This document shows, one piece after another, positions 8,412 to 16,103 of a stretch of DNA of 39,388 nucleotides. The stretch comes from Methylobacter sp. Its GTDB lineage: Bacteria; Pseudomonadota; Gammaproteobacteria; Methylococcales; Methylomonadaceae. Both the position numbers and the translations under genes were made by a program. The DNA is taken from NCBI GenBank assembly GCA_030653175.1, contig JAURZV010000076.1, forward strand, positions 1 to 39,388, written 5' to 3'. Numbering within the stretch: position 1 is the stretch's first letter; every line of letters begins with the position of its first letter. The notes under the pieces are model-generated. The model made no database searches and had not been told where the DNA came from. It saw only the letters and a list, made by a program, of their open reading frames with translations.

Positions 8412-9884
8412 ATGGCGCGCACTCTTCTGGTTGTTGATGATCTTTCCGACTGGAATCCTTATTATCCCAGCGACCAAGTCATCACATTTGAAACCTATCT
8501 TGCGACCGAGCAGGGTGAGTCGCATCAGCGTGTCCGCATCATCAATCTTTGCAGCAGCTATCGTTATCTTTCTGACGGATATTACTGCTCGTTGCTGGCC
8601 GAAGCCAGAGGCCATCACGTTATTCCTTCGGTTAAGGTGCTGAACGATCTGGGCAAAAAAGCGCTCTACCGGCTACAGCTTGATGATTTGTCGCAGACGC
8701 TGGAGCGCGCATTTAAAAGCACCGCTAAAGACAGAGAAATAACTTTGATGAGTTATTTCGGCACCACGCCCGATCCGGCTTTTCAGGAGCTTGCCAGGCT
8801 GCTGTTTGAGCGCTTCTCCTGCCCCATTCTGGAAGTGAGCCTACAGTACACGCAGCAGTGGGAAATCGTCGGCTTAAAGGCCGTATCGCACCGGCATCTG
8901 GATGATGCGATGCAAACCGTTTTTGCCGATGCGCTGGATAAATTCAGCAAAAAAGTCTGGCGCAAGGGTCGTTCCCGTAAAGCGGCGCGGTTCGATCTGG
9001 CTATCTTGATCAATCCCGAAGAACAATTGCCGCCAAGCAACCGTGGCGCGCTGAAAAAATTCATCAAAATCGGCAGGGAACTGGGTATTGAAATAGAACT
9101 GATAACCCAGCAACATTATATACGCCTGCCCGAGTTTGACGGCTTGTTTATACGCGAAACCACCAACATCGATCACCACACCTACCGTTTTGCCAAAAAG
9201 GCCGAGGCCGAGGGCTTGGTGGTTATTGATGATCCGACTTCGATGCTGCGTTGCACCAACAAAGTCTATCTTGCCGATCTGTTTCGCACCCATCGCGTAC
9301 CTACGCCCAAGACCTGGCTGCTGCACAAAGGCAATGCCGCCCACTTGGATAGAGTGGAAGCGGAAGCCGGATTTCCGGTGGTAGTAAAAATCCCGGACGG
9401 CTCTTTTTCTCGCGGCATCGTCAAAGTGAATGACCGGAAAGAGCTGGAACTCAAAGTGGAAGAGCTGTTTCAAAAATCCGCGCTGCTGCTGGCGCAGGAA
9501 TTTCTCTACACCGACTTTGACTGGCGCATCGGCATTTTCAATAACAAAGCCCTATACGCGTGTCGCTATTACATGGTGAAAAACCACTGGCAGATTTACC
9601 GCCACGGCAGCAGCCGAATCGATACCGGTAGTTTCGCTACCTTACCGACTTTTGAAGTTCCCAAAGCCGTGCTTGAAGCTGCATTAAAAGCGACCCAGCC
9701 GATAGGCAACGGTTTATACGGCGTGGATGTTAAGGAAAAAGACGGCAAAGGTTATGTCATCGAAGTCAATGACAACCCGAATATCGACAGCGGCGTCGAG
9801 GACAAATATCTGGGCGATGAGCTGTATCGATTGATTATGACCGAATTGCTGCGGCGCATGGAAAATCGCAGTAAAGGGGTGTGA
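8412..9884 (+). CDS. RimK-type ATP-grasp ligase with N-terminal RLAN domain
   Basis: A 490-residue RimK-family ligase. Residues 1 to about 200 match the RLAN domain (RimK-like ATP-grasp N-terminal; begins ARTLLVVDDLSDWNPYYPS). The ATP-grasp core follows: a pre-ATP-grasp strand region (LPEFDGLFIRETTNIDHHTY), the ATP-binding DPTSMLRCTNKVYLADLF, the lysine strand FPVVVKIPDGSFSRGIVKV, FLYTDFDWRIGIFN and the Mg-binding VIEVNDNPNIDSG. Such enzymes join a carboxylate, after acyl-phosphate activation, to an amine, often adding Glu or another amino acid. AGGA lies eight bases before the ATG. It is transcribed away from the M14 hydrolase and GNAT-C39 genes; recurring association of these families has been noted in comparative genomic work on ATP-grasp amidoligases, but the product is unknown. 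Confidence 0.92.
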   Translation: MARTLLVVDDLSDWNPYYPSDQVITFETYLATEQGESHQRVRIINLCSSYRYLSDGYYCSLLAEARGHHVIPSVKVLNDLGKKALYRLQLDDLSQTLERAFKSTAKDREITLMSYFGTTPDPAFQELARLLFERFSCPILEVSLQYTQQWEIVGLKAVSHRHLDDAMQTVFADALDKFSKKVWRKGRSRKAARFDLAILINPEEQLPPSNRGALKKFIKIGRELGIEIELITQQHYIRLPEFDGLFIRETTNIDHHTYRFAKKAEAEGLVVIDDPTSMLRCTNKVYLADLFRTHRVPTPKTWLLHKGNAAHLDRVEAEAGFPVVVKIPDGSFSRGIVKVNDRKELELKVEELFQKSALLLAQEFLYTDFDWRIGIFNNKALYACRYYMVKNHWQIYRHGSSRIDTGSFATLPTFEVPKAVLEAALKATQPIGNGLYGVDVKEKDGKGYVIEVNDNPNIDSGVEDKYLGDELYRLIMTELLRRMENRSKGV

Positions 9885-9990
9885 TTGTTTTCGGTGTCAG
9901 AATTGTAGGACGGGCACGCACGCTTTGCCCATCCTTGTATGATCAAAATTGGAAAGCAGTTCATAATTCGGACTAGCGAAAAAGATTAGC

Positions 9991-10035
9991 AGGAGTGCAA
10001 GCTTTGCTTGCCCAGCAGGCGAAGCCTGCACTCCT
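9991..10035. repeat. REP palindrome, left flank of RAYT
   Basis: Arms AGGAGTGCA and TGCACTCCT enclose two small hairpins, GCAAGCTTTGCTTGC and GCAGGCGAAGCCTGC. The same element in the same orientation lies at 10600-10643, immediately after the RAYT gene. This is the usual arrangement of a RAYT with its cognate REP elements. Upstream, 9905-9945 shows a weak inverted pair (GGACGGGCA/TGCCCATCC). Confidence 0.9.
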
Positions 10036-10057
10036 GAAGCACCTCGATGGGCTGACC

Positions 10058-10591
10058 ATGCTAAAACGTTATCAACATCGTCCCGCACATCTTTTGTTAG
10101 ATAAAACCAGTTACTTTATAACCGGCAGCATTTACCAAAAACGCGAATTATTAAACGATCAACTAAAAGTGCAGTTAATCGCCTTATTGAAACAAGTGTA
10201 TACAGAGTTTTGCTGGACACTGGAACATTGGGTGGTGCTGAATAATCACTATCATCTGATAGCATTCAGTCATAAAGGAGCAGATTTACCGAAAATCATT
10301 GCGCGTGTGCATTATCAATCGGGGCAGTTAGTCAGAAAAGCCTATCCCTCTGATTTGCCGGTGTGGTGGAATTACTGGGATTATTGTCCGCGTGATGAAA
10401 AAGATTATTACATTCGTCTTAACTATTTATTGAACAATCCGGTAAAACATGGCTATATCAAAAACTTGGCGGATTATCCCTATTCCAGTTTTCATCAGCA
10501 TATAGAAAGAGTTGGCAGGGAAAATCTGCGTCGGCAATTTAGCAACAACAAGAAATACCAATCCTTAATTTTGGCAGAAGATGAATTTTAA
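10058..10591 (+). CDS. REP-associated tyrosine transposase (RAYT, TnpA_REP)
   Basis: A 177-residue Y1 single-strand transposase-like protein. It shows the HUH-type metal motif in WVVLNNHYHLIAFS (His64 and His66) and the nucleophile region YYIRLNYLLNNPVKHGY (Tyr117/118), followed by YPYSSFHQH typical of RAYTs. RAYTs bind and cleave REP palindromes and are thought to spread them. The open frame begins at 9995 inside the left REP, but the ATG at 10058 (MLKRYQHRP) matches the family start. The gene lies between two near-identical REP elements, so it forms a self-contained REP-RAYT unit. Domesticated RAYTs are usually single copy; whether it is active is not visible. Confidence 0.92.
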   Translation: MLKRYQHRPAHLLLDKTSYFITGSIYQKRELLNDQLKVQLIALLKQVYTEFCWTLEHWVVLNNHYHLIAFSHKGADLPKIIARVHYQSGQLVRKAYPSDLPVWWNYWDYCPRDEKDYYIRLNYLLNNPVKHGYIKNLADYPYSSFHQHIERVGRENLRRQFSNNKKYQSLILAEDEF

Positions 10592-10599
10592 TAACAGAC

Positions 10600-10643
10600 A
10601 GGAGTGCAAGCTTTGCTTGCAAGGCAGGCGAAGCCTGCACTCC
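10600..10643. repeat. REP palindrome, right flank of RAYT
   Basis: Second copy of the REP seen at 9991: AGGAGTGCAAGCTTTGCTTGC, then GCAGGCGAAGCCTGCACTCC. It starts nine bases after the RAYT stop codon. The centre differs (AAGG instead of CCCA), so the two copies are not simply a recent duplication. Confidence 0.9.
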
Positions 10644-10788
10644 AAAGGCTCTCTTTTATGTCCCTGCGTTCTGGATTCCGTCTGCCGTTAGAGCATGAAG
10701 CGAATCTCTGTTGGAATGACGATGATACAATGAAGACAGCGCATTGTTTTCGATTGATGCGTTCATCGCGTTTAGCACATCGAGAGCT

Positions 10789-10891
10789 GGTTCCCAATCT
10801 CCAGATTGGGAACCCAGAAGACGAAGCTCTAGCTTCGTGAAACGGGAAGCTAGAGCTTCTGTAACTGAATTCCCAAGCTTGAGCTTGGGAA
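10789..10891. repeat. Tandem array of three hairpins (TTCCCAAGCT type)
   Basis: Three adjacent palindromes: 10789-10814 (GGTTCCCAATCT/AGATTGGGAACC), 10825-10857 (AGCTCTAGCTTC/GAAGCTAGAGCT) and 10870-10891 (TTCCCAAGCT/AGCTTGGGAA). The first and third are related to each other, giving a composite BIME-like unit. Confidence 0.85.
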
Positions 10892-11032
10892 CTAGCGAAT
10901 GAACAGGACATCGCCCCTGAAACGCTACTTGCTGAAATGGTTCCAATGGAATCAATTGCGTCTTATTAAGGCCGTAGTTCTGACGAAGGAAGCGTATCGT
11001 TCGCGATTGATGCGTTTCATTGTGTTCAGCGC

Positions 11033-11114
11033 GGTAGGATGGGTAGAACGCAGTGAAACCCATCGCATGACGTTATAACAAGGATGGGTTTCGCTACCGC
11101 TCTACCCATCCTAC
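11033..11114. repeat. Palindromic repeat, family C (GGTAGGATGGGTAGA type)
   Basis: Left arm GGTAGGATGGGTAGA then GAAACCCATCGCAT, right arm GATGGGTTTCGC then TCTACCCATCCTAC. A second copy with the same arms is at 38136-38222 just after nirK. It lies 42 bp before the RND start. Confidence 0.88.
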
Positions 11115-11156
11115 ATTCATAAAATATTCAACATTTCCGATCAAACCTTCTAACCC

Positions 11157-14100
11157 ATGCTAGCCACACTCGTCCGCTTTTCCATCCGTTTTTACGGCAT
11201 CGTCATCGCGCTTGCGGTATTGATCCTGCTCTATGGCAGTTATCGCTTCGCTACGGCAGGTTTGGATATTTTTCCTGAATTCTCCCCCAAACAGGTCATC
11301 ATTCAAACCGAATCGCCCGGTCTTTCTTCCGAACAGGTTGAGGTGCTGGTCACCCAGCAAATCGAAACGTCGATCAGCGGTTTGATAGGCATGAAGTCGG
11401 TGCGCTCTGAATCCATTCAGGGGCTGTCGATTATTACCGCGATCTTTGCAGAAGACAGCGATGTGTACCGCAACCGCCAGCTGGTCAGCGAGCGGTTGAC
11501 TACTCTGGCAGGACAACTGCCGCCGGACATTACGCCGGTTGTGATACCGCTATCCTCGTCTTCGGCGACCGTATTAACCATCGGCTTAAGCAAGGGCGAT
11601 CAGACCGATTTAATGGCTTTGCGCAGTCTGGTCGACTGGACGATAGTGCCGCGCTTGCGGGCTGTTCCGGGGGTCGCCGATGTCAACGTGTTCGGCGGCG
11701 ACATTCAGCAGCTGCAAATTCAGGTCGATCCGCTGCAACTGCATCGTTTTAATCTGACGCTGGAGGACATTATCCAGGCCGCCGCAAAGGCCGGAAACAT
11801 CCAGGGCGGCGGTTTTATCGAAAACAACAACCAGCGCTTCACTTTGCAGGTAGCGGGGCAGCCTGCCACACCGGAACAATTTGCCAAAATTCTGGTCAAG
11901 CGGGATCAGGGGCGCAGCGTGACGCTGGGCGAAGTCACCACAATTGAATATGCGCCGGAGCCGCCGATCGGTGCGGCGCAAATTATGGGCAAGCCCGGCA
12001 TCGTGATGATGGTGATCGGGCAATACGGGGCCAATACCTTGTCGGTGTCCCGCCAGGTCGAACAGACGCTGCAAGAGTTCGAGCCTATTTTCAACAAGCA
12101 GGCGATTAATTTTTACTCGCACTTGTTCCGGCCTGCCGATTATATCGAACGCTCGCTGAGCAATTTGTCCGGGCATTTGCTGATCGGCGGCTTGTTCGTG
12201 CTGATTATCCTGTACCTGTTTTTGTTTAATTTCCGCACCGCGTTTGTTTCGGCGCTGGCTATTCCGGTGTCGTTGATCGGCGCGGTCATTGTGCTGCTGG
12301 AAACCGGTGTCAATCTCAATATCATGGTGCTGGGCGGCTTGGCTATCGCGTTGGGGGAGGTGGTTGACGATGCGATTATCGATACCGAAAATATTTTCCG
12401 GCGCTTGCGTGAAAATCGGTTGTTAGCCCGGCCGCTGCCGGTTGCAGGCGTGGTTTATAGCGCATCGCTGGAGGTGCGCAGCTCGGTGGTTTACGCCAGC
12501 TTTATCGTCGCGCTGGTTTTTGTGCCGTTGTTGACCTTGAACGGCGTTGCCGGGCGCTTGTTTGCGCCGCTGGGTTATTCCTACATTCTGGCGATTTTAA
12601 TGTCGCTGCTGGTGGCGCTGACCTTAACGCCGGCACTGTGCTATGCGTTGCTGGGCAACGCCGACTTCGCTAATGACGATCCGCCGCTGATCAGACGCAT
12701 CAAGCCGCTTTACAAGGATTTGTTAAGCATGGTTTCCAGGTATTTTAAACCGGTGGTTATCGGCAGCGTTATTGTTTGCCTGTCGGGCTTGCTGGCCTTT
12801 TTCAGTCTGGACAGCAAATTTCTGCCCGAATTGCGGGAAGGGCATTATATCGTTCACACCACCAGCATTCCCGGCACGGCGTTGCAGGAATCGATAAGAA
12901 TCGGCAGCAAGTTGACCGAACAGTTTATGGCGATTCCCGGCATACAATCGGTATCGCAATGGGCGGGGCGGGCAGAGCGGGGCGCTGATACGTACGGCAG
13001 CCATTACAGCGAGTATGAAGTACGTCTGGAGCCGATGTCGGGAGCGGAACAGCAGCAGATAAAGAACAGGCTGCGGGCGATTCTGGTCGGTTTCCCCGGT
13101 ATTTTATTTGAAGCCAACACCTTTTTAACGGAGCGGGTCGATGAAACTATCTCCGGCTACACCTCGCCGGTGGCGGTTAATATTTACGGCAATGACCTGA
13201 ATCTGCTTGATGCCAAAGCCCAGGCGGTCGCCGGGATTATGCGCGACATAGGCGGCGCTACGGATGTGCAGTTGCGCTCGCCGCCCGGCACGCCGTTGCT
13301 GCAAATTAATCTGAATCTTGACCAGCTCAGCTTCTGGGGCGTGTTGCCCGCGCAGATTGTCGATACCTTGCAGGCGGCTTACGAAACCCGCGTGGTCGGC
13401 AAAAACATTCAGGGCAATAAAATCTACAACGTCGCGGTGACCTTAACGCCGGAGCTGAGACAGCAGCCTGAATCGATAGCCAAGCTGCCGATCAGAACTC
13501 AGGACGGGACGATGATTACGCTGGAGCAGGTCGCGGAAATCAGGCATGCGGCCAGCCGCTACAACATTCTTCATCAAGGCTCGCAACGGCGGCAAACCGT
13601 TACCGGCAATGTGATCGACAGGGATCTGGATGATTTTATCGAGGAGCTTAAAACACGGGTATTGAAAGAGATTCCGTTCTCTGCGGATATTTATCCCGAA
13701 TTCACCGGTGCGGCAGTTGAACAGGCGCAGGCGCGGAAAGAGCTAATCCAGCATTCGCTGCTGGCCGGAGCCGGGGTGCTGATTTTCATTTATATTGCGA
13801 TAGGCAGCATACGCCATGTGTTGCTGACGCTTGCCAATCTGCCTTTTGCGTTGATCGGCGGGGTTGTCGCAGTGGTATTGACCGGCGCAACCTTGTCGGT
13901 CGGTTCGGTCGTGGGTTTTGTGACCCTGTTCGGCATTACCGTGCGCAACAGCATCATGCTGCTGTCTCACTATCGCTATCTGGTCGAAGTCGAAGGCAAA
14001 AGCTGGAGTTTGGATACCGCTATTCAGGGCGCGCAGGAACGCTTGCCGTCGATCCTGATGACGGCGTTAGTCACTGCGCTGGCCATGTTTCCTATCGCTT

Positions 14101-14255
14101 TCAACAGTGATAACCCGGGGCGTGAAATCATGGGGCCTATGGCGGCGATTATCATCGGCGGCCTGGCTTCTTCAACGTTGCTGAACTTATTATTGCTGCC
14201 CGCCATTTTGCTGCGCTATGGAAAATTTAACAGCCGAATTAATACCGATAGATAA
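11157..14255 (+). CDS. RND efflux transporter permease, heavy-metal (CzcA/CusA-like) branch
   Basis: A 1032-residue inner-membrane proton antiporter of the RND superfamily. TM1 (about residues 10-30) is followed by the first periplasmic loop, the TM2-TM6 block (about 335-500), the second loop and the TM8-TM12 block. In TM4, where CzcA has DFGxxVDGAVVIVEN, this protein has ALGEVVDDAIIDTEN: the central Asp and final Glu are kept, the first Asp is Ala, and an extra Glu/Asp appear. The early AGLDIFPEFSPKQVIIQTESPGLSSEQVE region fits the metal-efflux-like branch. Substrate cannot be assigned. No adaptor or intact outer-membrane factor is adjacent, which is unusual. The ribosome-binding site is poor, and the 3' end overlaps the start of a hydrolase pseudogene. 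Confidence 0.88.
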   Translation: MLATLVRFSIRFYGIVIALAVLILLYGSYRFATAGLDIFPEFSPKQVIIQTESPGLSSEQVEVLVTQQIETSISGLIGMKSVRSESIQGLSIITAIFAEDSDVYRNRQLVSERLTTLAGQLPPDITPVVIPLSSSSATVLTIGLSKGDQTDLMALRSLVDWTIVPRLRAVPGVADVNVFGGDIQQLQIQVDPLQLHRFNLTLEDIIQAAAKAGNIQGGGFIENNNQRFTLQVAGQPATPEQFAKILVKRDQGRSVTLGEVTTIEYAPEPPIGAAQIMGKPGIVMMVIGQYGANTLSVSRQVEQTLQEFEPIFNKQAINFYSHLFRPADYIERSLSNLSGHLLIGGLFVLIILYLFLFNFRTAFVSALAIPVSLIGAVIVLLETGVNLNIMVLGGLAIALGEVVDDAIIDTENIFRRLRENRLLARPLPVAGVVYSASLEVRSSVVYASFIVALVFVPLLTLNGVAGRLFAPLGYSYILAILMSLLVALTLTPALCYALLGNADFANDDPPLIRRIKPLYKDLLSMVSRYFKPVVIGSVIVCLSGLLAFFSLDSKFLPELREGHYIVHTTSIPGTALQESIRIGSKLTEQFMAIPGIQSVSQWAGRAERGADTYGSHYSEYEVRLEPMSGAEQQQIKNRLRAILVGFPGILFEANTFLTERVDETISGYTSPVAVNIYGNDLNLLDAKAQAVAGIMRDIGGATDVQLRSPPGTPLLQINLNLDQLSFWGVLPAQIVDTLQAAYETRVVGKNIQGNKIYNVAVTLTPELRQQPESIAKLPIRTQDGTMITLEQVAEIRHAASRYNILHQGSQRRQTVTGNVIDRDLDDFIEELKTRVLKEIPFSADIYPEFTGAAVEQAQARKELIQHSLLAGAGVLIFIYIAIGSIRHVLLTLANLPFALIGGVVAVVLTGATLSVGSVVGFVTLFGITVRNSIMLLSHYRYLVEVEGKSWSLDTAIQGAQERLPSILMTALVTALAMFPIAFNSDNPGREIMGPMAAIIIGGLASSTLLNLLLLPAILLRYGKFNSRINTDR

Positions 14256-15208
14256 AGACTCGGAGGCGATTATTCTGCTGCACGGTCTGGTCAGAACCAG
14301 TCGCAGCATGAATAAGGCCGGCAAGTTGCCGGCCGCTTACGGCTATAAAATTATCAATGTGGATTATCCTTCGTGAAGCGCCGACATTAGCGCCTTGGCG
14401 CAAACATGCATCGCTCAGGCATTGAAACAATGCGATACGGAAGGCATTAAAAAAATCCATTTCCTGACGCATTCCATGGGCGGCATTTTGCTGCGCGAGT
14501 AACTATTCAGCCGCAGATTGTCACAGACGCACGCTGATAAACTGAAATATAAAGAACAACTTATTTCTCGTTCCCACGCGCTGCGCTCGTCTTTATACAC
14601 AAGTCTGTTCAAGACCGTCATTTTGGCAAGGTCGCTGTAATGACGGACTCGGATGTAGGCCGGAATAAGCCCGCCCGGCGACAGCAAGGGTGGGCGTTTC
14701 CGGCATCGGAAGCCGGAAACGCTTGTCCTGCGCTTAACGCGCGGACAAGCTTATTCCGGCCTACTTCGAGATGTGTATAACGATGAGCGCGCTGCGTGGG
14801 AACGAGGTAAAAAGTTACTCACCTAAATGGTGCGGACATTGTAGGGGCATATCAAATCCAACTGATTTTTTAGGATCAAGGCAGCGAAGTTGTCGATAAA
14901 CTGGGAGGCTGGAGACTGTTTTATTATGTAAACGGCCCGGCCGGATTGCAGCTGGGTATCGATAACAACAGCGGGCCGAACAAGCTTGGTCCGGTAAATT
15001 TTCAGCTTGGGGTTATTGCCGATAGTAAAACCTCAATCCTTTGTTATCAAGGCTGATCACCGGCGTCAATGACGGCAAGGTGTCGGGTATGAAAGATTTT
15101 ATCGTCATGCCTTATTCTCATTTATTTATTCATTTATTTATTATGCAGCGTGAGGCTGTCATAGAACAGTCGCTACATTTTATTCAGCAGGGTGCTTTTG
15201 CGAGATGA
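14218..15208 (+). pseudogene. Alpha/beta-hydrolase (lipase-like) pseudogene, split by a repeat element
   Basis: Starting with ATG at 14218 inside the end of the RND gene, one frame reads EAIILLHGLVRTSRSMNKA, then IINVDYPS, an in-frame TGA, QALKQCDTEGIKKIHFLTHS and MGGILLRE followed by TAA. These are the oxyanion-loop HGL and nucleophile-elbow HSMGG motifs of a lipase/esterase-like hydrolase. After a foreign palindromic block (about 14567-14806) the C-terminal half resumes near 14873 with QGSEVVDKLGGWRLFYYV and GPAGLQLGID, shifts frame around 15025-15090, and ends with REAVIEQSLHFIQQGAFAR and TGA at 15208. A small 12-bp tandem duplication (TTCATTTATTTA) lies near 15119. At least two stops, a frameshift and an insertion make it non-functional. 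Confidence 0.85.
14567..14806. repeat. Nested palindromic (MITE-like) element inside the hydrolase pseudogene
   Basis: Outer arms: CTCGTTCCCACGCGCTGCGC..TATACACA at 14567-14601 and its near-complement TGTGTATAACGATGAGCGC..GGAACGAG at 14772-14806. Inside is a complete family D palindrome, 14655-14764 (TAGGCCGGAATAAGC ... GCTTATTCCGGCCTA). The outer arm family (TTCCCACGCAGCGCGTGGGAA) recurs between narH and narJ, and family D recurs at 29352-29462 and 38299-38350, so two repeat families are stacked here. Confidence 0.85.
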
Positions 15209-15235
15209 GTTATGTTTTAAGCTGATGCGTATACG

Positions 15236-15703
15236 TTAGCCCTGCTTTCTATCCCGGCTATTCGGCATTAACTCGGCTTGAAGAAGCTCACACATTTTTA
15301 CCGCCGAATCACGTTCATTTTCGATTTTTTTAATCTCGTCCTTAGCCATTAAAACTTCAAACTCAAGTTTGATGGAACGTCTGAACCATTCATCGCCTGA
15401 TGATTTAAGCGCCTTGTTTTTTCGCATTAACTCAAAAATTCGTTTGTTTGAACGGTCTAAATGCGCGGCTACGGCTTGTAGTTGGCTTTGAACGGTGTAA
15501 AGCGATTCAACGCATTTTTTTACGCCTTCGCTCATTATCTGTTGGGCTTTGCAGCTTTGGTTTAATTCATATGTTTTTTGGGATAATTCGTCCTCAAGCC
15601 GTTCGATCCTTTCTATCGCGGCATCGTACTTTTCGCTCATTCCGGCGGTTTTTTTATTCGCATCGACCAGAGCATTGCTGTGTTTTTTAGTGAAATTGAA
15701 CAT
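15236..15703 (-). CDS. Hypothetical coiled-coil protein
   Basis: A 155-residue, charged, almost entirely helical protein that I do not recognise. Heptad-like segments are AAIERIERLEDELSQKTYEL (about 28-47), VQSQLQAVAAHLDRSNKRIF (about 71-90) and EFEVLMAKDEIKKIENERDS (about 114-133). There is no signal peptide, membrane segment or known catalytic motif. Base composition is more AT-rich than the neighbouring pump, and it stands alone between a pseudogene and a dehydrogenase on the other strand. It may be a structural or partner protein; the reading frame is long and clean enough to be real. The ribosome-binding site is weak. Confidence 0.6.
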   Translation of the reverse strand: MFNFTKKHSNALVDANKKTAGMSEKYDAAIERIERLEDELSQKTYELNQSCKAQQIMSEGVKKCVESLYTVQSQLQAVAAHLDRSNKRIFELMRKNKALKSSGDEWFRRSIKLEFEVLMAKDEIKKIENERDSAVKMCELLQAELMPNSRDRKQG

Positions 15704-16103
15704 AGTCGGACATTTATTTTCACAAAGACGAAATACATTAATCTAAAAAATCGGTTGGCGTTATACAGATGTCTTTAGGATAGAGAGTTCAACTTCTTCA
15801 ATCAATAGGTGCTGTTACTTATCGGGTTGAATCCGCTATTGAACTGAATGCCTTACATGACCGAAGGAGAGGGATAAAATCAACGCTATTGCCATCGCTT
15901 GACCAGTTAACCAAGTTATCATCCGGAACAAATTGAAGATTTGCAGCAATATACAGCCGCACTCAGCCAACAATTTGGGAAGGAGTCACAATAAACGGTG
16001 TTTTAGGGCAATGTATGCCCGGCTTTATTAAAAAAAATAAAGTAAAATAACTACTTTTTAAAATATTACTCCGTAGATATTAAGCAGACAGCAAAGGTAC
16101 ATA
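15704..16103. other. Intergenic region with a degraded gene tail
   Basis: A 400-bp gap. At 15808-15994 on the plus strand two frames read GAVTYRVESAIELNALHDRR and then SYHPEQIEDLQQYTAALSQQ ending FGKESQ and TAA; they look like the frameshifted C-terminal remnant of an unidentified protein. The last 100 bp are AT-rich and presumably carry the promoter of the dehydrogenase gene. Confidence 0.45.
15808..15994 (+). pseudogene. Possible degraded gene remnant (C-terminal end)
   Basis: Protein-like reading (GAVTYRVESAIELNALHDRR) switches frame near 15925 to YHPEQIEDLQQYTAALSQQF and stops at 15994. The composition is typical of a real helical protein, but I cannot name the family and there is no start codon. 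Confidence 0.35.

Larger units (their letters stand above)
10644..11156. other. Repeat-rich intergenic region upstream of the RND gene
   Basis: About 510 bp without a convincing gene. It holds a tandem set of three hairpins at 10789-10891 (GGTTCCCAATCT with its complement, AGCTCTAGCTTC with its complement, TTCCCAAGCTTGAGCTTGGGAA region) and a family C palindrome at 11033-11114. Two related direct segments, GATTGATGCGTTCATCGCGT near 10752 and GATTGATGCGTTTCATTGTG near 11006, suggest an older duplication. Short open frames here are repeat sequence. No adaptor (membrane fusion) gene for the pump precedes it. Confidence 0.65.

Noticed and set aside
10604-10911. Open frames on both strands between the RAYT and the RND gene.
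   Set aside because: They translate repeat hairpins (for example NLQIGNPEDEALAS) and lack start context or protein-like features.
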